Below, piece by piece: positions 1 to 8,560 of a stretch of 64,000 bases of DNA. Numbering within the stretch: the stretch's first letter is position 1; each line of letters begins with the position of its first letter. The translations under genes were made by a program, and so were the position numbers. The DNA lies in contig NC_135155.1 in assembly GCF_050948215.1 (NCBI RefSeq), forward strand, positions 13,968,001-14,032,000. The letters are read 5' to 3'. The notes below the pieces were generated by a model, which did no database searches, was not told the origin of the DNA, and saw only the letters and a program-made list of their open reading frames with translations. The DNA comes from Halictus rubicundus (lineage: Eukaryota; Arthropoda; Insecta; Hymenoptera; Halictidae).

Positions 1-1
1 G

Positions 2-28
<27 letters not shown>
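1..28. repeat. (GA)n microsatellite
   Basis: An uninterrupted GA dinucleotide run starts at the window edge, so its true left boundary is unknown. It is followed by a G-rich stretch. Confidence 0.97.
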
Positions 29-32
<4 letters not shown>

Positions 33-769
33 TATCTCACTGGGGCGGGGAGAGGGGTGGGGGGTTGACACTCGCGACCGAACGGCACACGGGGGTTGTC
101 AACGCGCGCCGGGCTCCTAGGCTGCTCTCTCTCCCTCCTACCGGGCACCGGGGCTCCTCCTCCTTCGTCCGGAAGCGGCGACGAGACGCGACGGGACGCG
201 ACGAGACGCGGCGATTCTCGACGGACCGCGCGCGGCGGCGGTGCGGTCTTTCCTTCACCGTGGTCCGCGGACTTTTTACGGTACACTGGCCTCTCCGGGC
301 GCGCTGCCGTCCGATACCAGCTCGCAACCGGGGCTCCGACGCGGCTCTGCGCGCGGGGGTGGATCGAACCCGAGACCCGCCAGGAACCCGACGAACCCGC
401 GGACCCGCCACCTTTTCTCCACCCCGGTCCGTGTGTATACTCCTCTTGAACGTTGTCGCACGGTACGAACCGTCGCGCCGGTCAACGGGAACACGAATAT
501 CGGCGCCGGACGCACGACGACGCGGCCATACGTTGTATCCAAGGATCCCGGGATTGCGGCCTCGGTCGGGCTGATCGCGTACGAGTTTCGTTCCACGCAG
601 CGTGAAACTCTTGGCGGAGGTGCGCGCGGCCACCACCAGCCACCGGGAACGCACGAGCCCGACCGAATACGCCCGAGCACCACGATATATCTACACTCGC
701 CGGATACCGAGACGGAGTCGGAGCCGAGGAGGCCTCCCGCCTTCCGCGGCGCGGCGGCGGCGTTGCACG

Positions 770-772
<3 letters not shown>
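29..772. other. GC-rich CpG-dense block, no supported gene
   Basis: This stretch is GC- and CpG-rich and is bounded by a GA tract on the left and a CT tract on the right. Around 180-215 a decamer-like unit (GAGACGCGAC and variants) is loosely repeated. Open frames exist on both strands, but they overlap one another, are arginine/proline-rich and run into the CT tract, as expected of chance frames in GC-rich DNA. A promoter or 5' UTR is possible, but nothing specific is visible. Confidence 0.5.

Positions 773-829
<57 letters not shown>
773..829. repeat. (CT)n microsatellite
   Basis: About 56 bp of nearly uninterrupted CT dinucleotide. The poly-Ser-Leu and poly-Arg-Glu frames read through it on the two strands are artefacts of the repeat. 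Confidence 0.97.
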
Positions 830-831
<2 letters not shown>

Positions 832-1127
832 GAAACGATAGAACCGCGGAGCCTGGCCTTTTGTCGGAAGGACGCCGACGGATTCTATTCAACCGGTGAA
901 TTTCGTACTGCGGGATGCGTCGAACAGTTTGAGCCACGAGCCTCGGCTTCTGGGTATGGGTCCGAGGCGGCCGAATGGGCTTCGGCTGCGAGGCTGGGAA
1001 ATTTAGGAGATTCTGGTTGTTGTGTAGGGGCCTCGGCTAAACTTAGAGATTGATCATTTGATTATTGAAGTTATTAGAGATCTGTTGTATATTTCTATGT
1101 ATCTGTTTAGACGAGACACGGTTTTAA

Positions 1128-1346
1128 CCGTTTGCACTCGAGTGGTGACTCTGAAGCAACACTAGAAATTGTTGTGCCATTATTTCGAAGAAATTACGAA
1201 ATATTTGTTACATTACAAAATTTTATCAATAGATTACTAAACATTTCAATGTTATATGTGTAAATACAATGAAAAATACAATGAAAATGTTGTAAGACGG
1301 AAGAAAAATTTAGTTTTAGAATGAAAAAAGCGCTGAGTGCAAAGGG
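1128..1346. mobile_element. TTAA-flanked MITE (CCSTTTGCACTCG ends), copy 1
   Basis: TTAA lies at 1124-1127 and at 1347-1350. The left end reads CCGTTTGCACTCG and the right end is the reverse complement of CCCTTTGCACTC, giving inverted termini next to TTAA on both sides. A TTAA target and CCC-type ends are hallmarks of the piggyBac superfamily. The 219-bp element has no coding capacity, so it is a non-autonomous derivative. Assignment to piggyBac is inferred from target and ends only. Confidence 0.75.
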
Positions 1347-1414
1347 TTAATTATTGAAGTTATTAGAGATCTGTTGTATATTTCTAGGTATCTGTTTAGA
1401 CGACACGGTTTTAA

Positions 1415-1654
1415 CCGTTTGCACTCGAGTGGTGACTCTGAAGCACCACCAGAAATTGTTGTGGCGTTATTTCGAAGAAATTACAAAATATATTACGAAA
1501 TATTTGTTATATTACAAAATTTTTATCAGTAGATTGCTAAACATTTCAATGTTATATGTGTAAATCGGAGCAGTTTCGTACGAATACAATGAAAATATTG
1601 TAAGACGGAAGAAAAATTTAGTTTTAGAATGAAAATAGCGCCGAGTGCAAAGGG
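1415..1654. mobile_element. TTAA-flanked MITE (CCSTTTGCACTCG ends), copy 2
   Basis: This is the second copy within the tandem duplication, 240 bp long. The left TTAA at 1411-1414 is intact. The right flank at 1655-1658 reads TTGA, most simply a point change of TTAA. The right terminus retains CGAGTGCAAAGGG. Confidence 0.72.
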
Positions 1655-1874
1655 TTGATATGTAGTTCGAGTATGAGATGTTGATCGTTGCGTAGGCTGA
1701 TGGACTGTGAAGATCGTGCGTCTGGCTCCTAAAGTTACACACTAATGATTAGACTGCGGATCTTTATGTAAAATGAAAATTTTCTACCTGATTTGCAACA
1801 GACTGGAGTGAAATAGAAATTTATTTTCTTTCTTAATGTGTTTAATAGGTTGAAAATAATGTAACAGTATTTGA

Positions 1875-2141
1875 CACGTTCACGGACAGTAAAAATTTCA
1901 GTGAGCTGCGAAAATAGGCAGGCAATTTTTCTTGAAACTAGTTGTACTATCCGAAATCTGATTAGACATAAACAATAATAATAAGTTGTCAATACTTTGA
2001 AATGTATATTAATTACAAAAACTTAAGGTTGTATAAAATTAAATGAAGAAAAATTGGCTTTAAAATTTGAATGCTATAGCATTCATGTCATTTTTCATCA
2101 CTATGAAAATGAATGCTATAGCATTCACGTCCGCGAACGGG
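1875..2141. mobile_element. MITE nested inside the hAT element, with TTGA flanks
   Basis: The left terminus CACGTTCACGGAC follows TTGA at 1871-1874. The right terminus is the reverse complement of CCCGTTCGCGGACGTG and is followed by TTGA at 2142-2145. Alignment with the uninterrupted hAT copy at 45275-45475 shows this segment is the extra material. The ends and 4-bp target resemble the TTAA-flanked elements nearby, but here both target copies read TTGA. It contains a pair of 18-bp palindromes at 2068-2127. Confidence 0.82.
2068..2127. repeat. Paired 18-bp perfect palindromes forming a long hairpin
   Basis: The self-complementary 18-mer TGAATGCTATAGCATTCA occurs at 2068-2085 and again at 2110-2127. 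The spacer is itself largely inverted (ATTTTTCAT against ATGAAAAT). The 60-bp segment could extrude as one hairpin or as two small cruciforms. It lies in the nested MITE 1875-2141. Confidence 0.9.
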
Positions 2142-2229
2142 TTGAAAATTTTTCTAATGTTTTTACTGTTTTAAAATACGCCTACCCATTTTTGTCATAA
2201 ATGCATAAAATCCGTGGTCTACTAATGAT

Positions 2230-3033
2230 CATTTAACACCTCGACTATCAAAGCAACAGTCCCAAAAATCCGTAAAATCAGAGTAATAAATTTAACGAAA
2301 TAAAAATTAAAAATATGAAATATGCGACGCCGAGTTCTTCGACCGTCTTGCATTTTTCAGCTGTTAACCAAATTTGTTACAATGAACGTACTGAAAATTC
2401 ATGTTTCACGTTTCTGAGTTTCATTTTCTGAGAAAAGTAGGTAGGAGAAATTCGAAATAACTCGAACAACTGCAAGTGTTGAGGATTAAGGGGTCAGGCA
2501 AATGCAAAAGAAATATTATGGCTGAATTAGGCGCAGCAACCACCGCGTGTCACTCGGCGCGCAAGCGATGGCTGGGCGCTGCACAGTGCACACGCGTGCA
2601 CATCAAAGGGACGCCGCCTGTTTCGCGTTTCTTGCGCGAGCGCGCTGGATCGCTCGTTCTTTTTCTCTCGCGGTGCTTCGCCGTATATTAATGATCTTTT
2701 AATGGAATGGGAGTGCTCGCTAACTGCTCGCGCTCGATATTTCTTTCCGTTAAGTTGGCAGCGGCCGGCCGTGCAATTACTCACGGACGCGCACTCGTCA
2801 AACCTCCCGAGCCGATTCCGCTTTGGCTCTCGAACTTATCGCGACCCCCGCGATCTCCGTGATCTATCATTCTGTTATAGTTTATCATAATTCACTCGTC
2901 GACGCGTTGACCGCTGAATCACCTCGAAAAATTACGATCATCGCTGTTTAGTCAAATGGGACCGGAACTGCGAATCCTGATAAAACTCGGCCATTATATT
3001 ATGACATATTTCATTTTTTAAACGCAAATTAAC
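2230..3033. other. No supported gene
   Basis: AT-rich to about 2510, then moderately GC-rich to about 2880, then AT-rich again. Short frames in the GC-rich part do not resemble known proteins and have no splice context. No tandem or inverted repeat was found. Confidence 0.4.
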
Positions 3034-3185
3034 TAGGCAGCGGATTTTCAGAATACAAAGGAAAGGGTACGAAGATTTTTTTCAGGTTTCTGCAGTCATT
3101 AAAGAAGGACAAAAATTTCTGCTTGGCACCAGTTCCTCGCAACCGACGTAAACAATGTTTATTTTGCACAAAGACCCGCAGTTTA
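3034..3185. mobile_element. Decayed hAT-type MITE copy
   Basis: The left end TAGGCAGCGGATTTTCAG and right end GCACAAAGACCCGCAGTTTA resemble the TAGACTGCGGAT family ends. The segment before the right end matches the corresponding part of 19245-19424. No target duplication survives and the copy is shortened to about 152 bp. Confidence 0.45.
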
Positions 3186-3502
3186 GCTGTTACAATCGTC
3201 ACGGGATTTGCGGCGATCGCCGTGGCATAGACGAGCTAGATTTCGCATGAATTTGTACGATTGCGCGAATTCTGCTGTTTGATGCAACGAATCGTTGTGC
3301 AAATTAGAAAGACGATACTAACAGTTACCTGATTCCAAATGTAAATTGTTTCGATTATTTAACAACTGATTTCGCGCGCGCACGCAATCAGCCATAATCA
3401 GGCACAAGCGTTAATTAATCGCCCGACCGTCGGTTGTCGACCCGGCGTGCACATTCGAAATGTGCTTTACAAAAACTTCGTCGTGTATCTCGATAGTTTT
3501 AA

Positions 3503-3663
3503 CCAGTTAGCTGTGGCGACCTTTTTGAAAAATGTGTACCTAAGTTGCGTCGCAAAAATTGACCGCTGTTCGAATTGTAGCTGTTTTGACGAGTATACTC
3601 GTCACGACACAAAATATTGCCATTTCTTCGTGACGAGTATACTCGTCAAACACAGTTAACTGG
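3503..3663. mobile_element. TTAA-flanked MITE with paired CGAGTATACTCG palindromes
   Basis: TTAA lies at 3499-3502 and 3664-3667. The left end reads CCAGTTAGCTGTG and the right end is the reverse complement of CCAGTTAACTGTG. Inside, the 18-bp palindrome TGACGAGTATACTCGTCA occurs at 3587-3604 and 3631-3648. With flanking CGA/TCG these form 21-bp inverted arms. The 161-bp element has no coding capacity. A TTAA target suggests a piggyBac-type mobiliser, by inference. Confidence 0.82.
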
Positions 3664-3667
3664 TTAA

Positions 3668-4635
3668 TGTGTTTATACAGTCTAGATAGATGTAGCGTGT
3701 CAAAGACACGAAAGTCGAAAGATTACCCGCACGACGGTCAATCTGCAACGTCGCGCAAAATGTAATCGTTCCCCGAAGGCAAATTAACGACCGTCCCGCG
3801 AGGAATGCCGGGTAAGAACCGGGGGCCGCTGTCTACAGTCCTTGCAAAAAAGTCCAATTAATTCCGGCGTATCGGGCCCGGATAAAAACAGCGTGACGGC
3901 TCTTCCGTCGGGGTAAACGAGTGCGCGACAAGTTAAACAGTCACGGGTACTCCGGTTCTACCGGCACGGAAACCCGCTGTACCCGCGCGGCGCTGCGGGT
4001 TAATCGATTCTCCGAACGGAGCGTAATCGGGTCCATTAAGTTTTTTGGCAACGGTGCGCGTAACCGAAGTCCTTCTCGTTTGACGTAATAGTCTTCGGAC
4101 ACAAAGGGTAGCTCCGAGCAAAACGACAGGTCTATCGTCTGCCCCCTCCCTTGCAGTCCCTTGCAGTCCCTTGCAGCCCTCTTTTGCTCTGATGCGGCGG
4201 CACTCGCACGAGATTCGATGTTCGCCGGAGAAAAAACGGGGCACGGGCAGAGAGTGGAAGATGGGGGCACGATAACCACGGTGGAAATTGAATTCTCTCA
4301 CCAGTCATCCTGCTGCGAACATACACGGTGTCCCTTTTGTCCTGGCGGAGGGGTGGTTCACTCTTGTTAAGCGAATTCCTACTACAGCATGCTAATTTGA
4401 CCTGTTTAAATCGTTCCCGATGGAGAATCCAACGATAAATTGCATTCAATTAGAGACACCTAGTTCGAAATTGATAACAATCGTCAACAATTACAATAAT
4501 CGCAACAATCGTTCCCACGAAATCAATGTAATTTAATTGTTGTAATTAAAAGCGCCAGAGTTGAAGTTTATCGTAGTTTACCGCTTTTCTAGATCGAGTC
4601 CCAAAGAATTGTGTCATCGAAGTTGAAACTACTGA
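3668..4635. other. No supported gene; short decamer repeat at 4146-4177
   Basis: Mixed-composition sequence. The only structure noted is three tandem decamers (CTTGCAGTCC type) at 4146-4177. The overlapping open frames around 3933-4449 occur in several frames of both strands and look like chance frames. Confidence 0.4.
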
Positions 4636-4690
4636 GAGACTGTAGATTTTTACGCACAATAAAAATTGCCTGCATCAATGACAAGATATT
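4636..4690. mobile_element. hAT-type MITE left-end fragment
   Basis: GAGACTGTAGATTTTTACGC followed by CAATAAAAATTGCCTGC parallels the left end of the copy at 14982, where AATAAAAATTGTCTGC occurs at the same offset. No right end is recognisable. Confidence 0.4.
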
Positions 4691-4723
4691 GGAATGATTT
4701 TAACGAGATTTTATTTTTCCCAG

Positions 4724-4836
4724 GTGCAAGCATCGTTTGTTCAAGGATTACGCGGACACCCCAGCCAATCCCATGAGCCAGTCTACCGAAGGGAGACCAA
4801 GGGTCCCGTCCCTTTTGTGCTGAAACCGGAGCACAG
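4724..4836 (+). CDS. Candidate internal exon (unrecognised)
   Basis: A pyrimidine-rich tract ending TTTTTCCCAG precedes 4724, and CACAG/GTAGGC follows 4836, so both splice sites are plausible. The 113-bp interval is open in the frame beginning VQASFVQGLRGH. A second frame from 4725 is also open for 32 codons, contains KDYADTPANPMSQSTEG and stops at 4821-4823, so the segment could instead be a terminal exon. No known family is recognised. Chance splice-like sites are common, so this is only a candidate. Confidence 0.15.
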
Positions 4837-5668
4837 GTAGGCGCGCGTAGGTTACTTGCAACGAGGGCCCGCCGAATATGTGTGCCCCCTTAGTAGGGAG
4901 TCCAAAAACGCCATAATATAACATCGTAGGTCGACAGCAGGCCAGAAAGAAGGGGCAGGAAGCTGGCATAGTGGAACGTAGCGGGACTAGCGAACTGGGA
5001 TAAGCTTGGAGGGCTGTAGGTGAATGGGACGCCATGGATTGCGCTGCGGGTTTTGCGCGATTCTCGAGTTGCTAGATCTCAGCCGCGTCATACTACATTT
5101 CTGAACCTAATTTAGCACGGCGCGATGCCAACAATTTTTAAAAGGAAAGCCATTAACTCTCTGAACAATTCAGAATCAATATTTCAAGATTCTGGTTTTC
5201 AAAAAGAATGGCTGCGAAAAATCGTACAGCCATCGTTGACGGTTTCTAAAGTAGAAATTTCGTTCTACAAAGTGGACTCAGAAATGGAAACGATTTTTCC
5301 ATATTTGTAGAGACGTTCGAATTTGCAAAATTTTCCTGTGCTCCCGGTGATGGAAATGTCGTAGAAATAAATTGATGAGGTACTCTGAAAGTAGAAAGTT
5401 GACATCATTTAATTTTGGAGCACCGGTGCGTCGCGCCCCCATTGTCTCCGTTCAGCACTGAGGCAGTTAGGCGTCCGTTTAGGTTAAAGCCCGCCTCCGC
5501 CCGACGCCGCCCGTGCGATCTAGTTAGCGAAATTGGAATTGAAAGCATGACGGTTCGACGTTACGATAATTTATCACTGGTATAAACGCGCGGGTTCGAG
5601 TATCAATTTACTGGACGCAACGGATATGTAATCTGATATATCGTGTAACGGCGCGTACGAAACCGCGG
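4837..5668. other. No supported gene
   Basis: An open minus-strand frame spans roughly 4748-5035 but has no recognisable domain. GC-rich sequence at 5430-5530 precedes the exon candidate at 5669 and could be 5' UTR or promoter. Confidence 0.3.
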
Positions 5669-5804
5669 ATGGAGGTTCTCACCGGCAACGAGGAATCGAA
5701 AATGATGGATTCCCTGCTCCACGGGTCGAGAATAGTGTCCTCGTCGACTCTTCATCTACTGTCTTCTACTGTCCACAAACCCATTGTTTCATTGTCCAAA
5801 ATCG
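5669..5804 (+). CDS. Candidate first coding exon (unrecognised)
   Basis: ATG at 5669 has purine-rich context (CCGCGG before, GAG after) and opens a frame starting MEVLTGNEESKMMDSLLHG, rich in Ser/Thr/Leu further on. A good donor, ATCG/GTAAGA, lies at 5804/5805, giving 45 codons plus one base (phase 1). No signal peptide, domain or known family is recognised. No downstream acceptor that continues the frame was identified in the window. It could equally be a chance frame. Confidence 0.22.
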
Positions 5805-7043
5805 GTAAGAATTTACGGCACATTTATCTGCAAAATATACGATGTGGAACCATATTGAAATTGATGCGCGAAAAATCCGCAGCCGAAAAACGAGCGTCGT
5901 CTTATTTAATCCCTCATTAACACAAACGACCAATGAACGAACAGCAATTCCTAACGAACGATCAGGGCCACGATCAAACTATTCATAGGACCATTGAATC
6001 ACCTCAAAATACAAATACTTACAACACCACCTAACGTGGAATATTTGTCGAACAACTGCTAACTAAATTAATGTTTCGACTAGGTTGTTGCAGAGAAGAT
6101 GTCTTTTGCGAAACTTTTGTACAATAGAACCACTGTATTTTCAACATGAATTACGATCACTAGGTGTTGATTCGCCGGGCAGGTCGCGCTATAAGCACAC
6201 GCATTTCGCAAGAACGTAATCGCCGTCAGGCTAATAAAAATCGTCCGTCGATAGAGACAGTCGAGCGGGCCGCAGATAGAGGTTGACAGCGACGTATCGG
6301 GACCGAAAAATGCGAGAGAAAATCGGCCGCGACCTTTAAACGTTGTTGCCGATTTTTCGGCCTTGTTTCCGCTCTCCGCGTCGCAGCCGCCTGCTAGATA
6401 ACGCGGTTCCCCGCACGATAAAACGGGGATCGGTCCAAGCAAAACGATTATGTTTTACGAGGCCGGTTTGTGCCGGTCCTCGTTACGCAATCGGGCCACG
6501 CTTCCCAGCTGTCCGATCGCAGCTCCGGAAGGGAAGCCGAGGGGCTGCGCGGTATCGTACAGCAAAGAAAAACAAGCCCACGTCAGCCGCGTACATCGAT
6601 TACTGGCTTGTTTAGATTACACGGTGATACTCCTCCTCCCCCCACCTACGCCCCCGTCACGCCCCTCCCCTACGCCCCCCCGATCCTCGAGAAATTAGTC
6701 CTATTTCCGGGCTGGCCGCCTTTGCCTCCCCGCTGACGCAAATTTTTAATAATAACTGCCGTGTTTACCTCTCCGAAAGAGGTCTGTGGCTCCTGACACA
6801 CCAGCGCGGAAACTCCGCTACGTTTAGGCCCCATTTTCATCGTTTATCAGCTTTTTCGTTAACCCTCCGCCTCCACTTACAACAACACAAGGATCGTTTA
6901 TTTAGAAATTTTTACAACCGATTTTTGAAGGCTCTTTGTTATTCCTAATGTAGCACCTAAGTAGTGTATGACAATTTTGACACTACGAGTCAGAACAGAT
7001 CCAGAGTAAATTTATTAAATGAATGAAACTGCATCAGTGTTGC
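5805..7043. other. No supported gene
   Basis: AT-rich to about 6170 and GC-richer at 6240-6740, where several mutually overlapping frames are chance openings and a C-rich stretch lies at 6635-6690. Nothing else structured was found. Confidence 0.4.
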
Positions 7044-7250
7044 ATACCATATTAGAGAAACTCTCCATGAAATTACCATAAGCTGTAACTCCGGCCTTCG
7101 TGACAATCATTTTAACGGCCCCGAAAATAATACCAAAAAATTCCATCCCGTATTAGAGAAACTCTCCATTAAATTCCCATAAGCTGTAACTCCGGCCTTC
7201 GTGACAATCATTTTAACGGCCCCGAAAATGATACGAACAAATTGCATCCC
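7044..7250. repeat. Tandem duplication, 101-bp period
   Basis: TATTAGAGAAACTCTCCAT starts at 7050 and again at 7151, and both copies continue through GTAACTCCGGCCTTCGTGAC and TTTTAACGGCCCCGAAAAT. The two copies are nearly identical, implying a recent duplication. Confidence 0.92.
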
Positions 7251-7869
7251 CGAACACGCGTTTACACGCAGAGAAAACGTAAACTACATATCGATCCCTC
7301 GAACAATCTTCAACACTTGGCCCCAATGTTCTCCTTTAATCGCTTCAGAGCTGGGGCATTGTGTATCGTAGACTAGACCTGCTGCTTTAAAGAAGTTCTA
7401 ACACTAGATTTAGTGTACAAAATTGAAAATGTAGTTCATCGATACGATAAATATTATTTTCCATAATGACACAACGCGGTAAGAAAAGATCTTCCGATGG
7501 ATCAAATAAATTCCAGAACTGATGGCTTTAAACAGTATAGAAACTATTAGAGAACGAGAAGTATTTAAGAAGTTCGCAAAAATTTTGTAAGATTTTCTCT
7601 TCTTCTGAAAATCCTAACAAATTCGAAGTAACATACATTCTTAAACGCTCTTAATCTATCTACCACTTTGAATTACCGTAGCTCATTTTTGCAATAGAAG
7701 CGTAAAATCCGCAGTCTAATAACTACTGCGTGAAAGGAGTTAACTGGATTATGTACAATGGAAATCGATCACAAAACGCCCTGGTTTCAGAGCTGTAACA
7801 GCTCCGAGTGCGCGACGGGTGAACAATTAGAATAAATCAACGGGAAAGTAGAATTGTTCGAACGGTAGC
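7251..7869. other. No supported gene; hAT-type MITE right end at about 7650-7718
   Basis: The sequence ends a GCGTAAAATCCGCAGTCTA motif at 7718, the right terminus of the hAT-type family. A matching left end with target duplication was not found. The rest is unique AT-rich sequence. Confidence 0.45.
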
Positions 7870-8560
7870 AATCCCGTTTGTGCAGTATCGGGACCAGCGA
7901 GATCAGCTTCCCACCGTTGTCGGGATGCTCGCAAATCCAATCTCGCCGGGTCAGAAGCCGCGGTACGCAAGGCAGAGAGCAACGAGATTCGCGAAGAATC
8001 CCTCGGCGAGGGGCTCACGGGTCTGGCCGAGCGTTTCCTGGAGAACGCTCGCGAATGGGCGTGTGTCACCAAGCGGCCGGGGGACAGATCGAGCCAATGG
8101 GAAGGTGGGGAGGCGTGGATCGCGGCGGCAGAGGACAGCAAGCGGACGACACCGGGAAAGAAGGGGACTCTCGAGCGACAGGAGCCGTCCCTCCTTTCGT
8201 CTCGGCTCCTCGGCCGCGTCTGTGTCGGTGACCACGGTCACACGGTCGCCGGGCCGCCTGGTGGGGAGAGCGGCGTAGGGGTCGTAGGGGAATCCGCTCA
8301 GGGGTGGGGGACCCCTGCACACGCCCACAGGTGGTGTGGTGGGGGACGTCTTGGCCTGCGCCGACCGAGGCGCATGTGGCGTCCGATTCTACGCGTACGA
8401 GAGCTACGTGCGCCAGAAGCGGCCGAGCAAACGAATCGCTCCGAACCGTTAGGCGATCCTCCACCACTGAATTAGGGACCCGCGGCTCCGGAATTCCTTT
8501 GTCTCGAGTCGGAACCCGCTCCCATTCGATCCGGGCGACCCGCGTTTTATTCCGAACTTG
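7870..8560. other. CpG-rich island, no supported gene
   Basis: About 700 bp of GC- and CpG-rich DNA with overlapping open frames on both strands (for example 7880-8278 plus, 8066-8563 minus). Opposed frames of similar length and no recognisable domain argue for composition effects rather than a gene. A promoter-associated island is possible. Confidence 0.4.

Larger units (their letters stand above)
1061..1657. repeat. Tandem duplication, 289-bp period, carrying a TTAA MITE in each unit
   Basis: The segment beginning ATTATTGAAGTTATTAGAG at 1061 starts again at 1350. The second copy runs to about 1657. The copies differ by small indels, for example a doubled ACAATGAAAA segment in unit 1 and a short insertion near 1487 in unit 2. 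Each unit is about 60 bp of flank plus one TTAA-bounded element, so the duplication included flank and element together. The single-copy sequence 830-1060 to the left shows nothing recognisable. Confidence 0.9.
1750..2221. mobile_element. hAT-type MITE with 8-bp target duplication, interrupted by a nested element
   Basis: The left terminus is TAGACTGCGGATC at 1750 and the right terminus is CCGTGGTCTA, ending at 2221. Both sides carry the identical 8-mer CTAATGAT (1742-1749 and 2222-2229). An 8-bp duplication of form nTnnnnAn is the signature of hAT-superfamily transposition. The outer sequence aligns along its length with the reverse complement of 45275-45475. The element is 472 bp only because 267 bp plus a 4-bp duplication were inserted later (see 1875-2141). 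Removing them leaves exactly 201 bp, the length of the other copies. It has no coding capacity. Confidence 0.9.

Noticed and set aside
361..371. Reverse-strand GGGTTCGATCC resembling a tRNA B-box
   Set aside because: T-stem pairing fails after the first base pair and no A-box is visible on that strand.
241..1053. Long plus-strand open frame of about 270 codons at the left edge
   Set aside because: It runs through the CT microsatellite, is Arg/Pro/Ser-rich as expected of GC-rich DNA, has competing frames on both strands and no recognisable domain.
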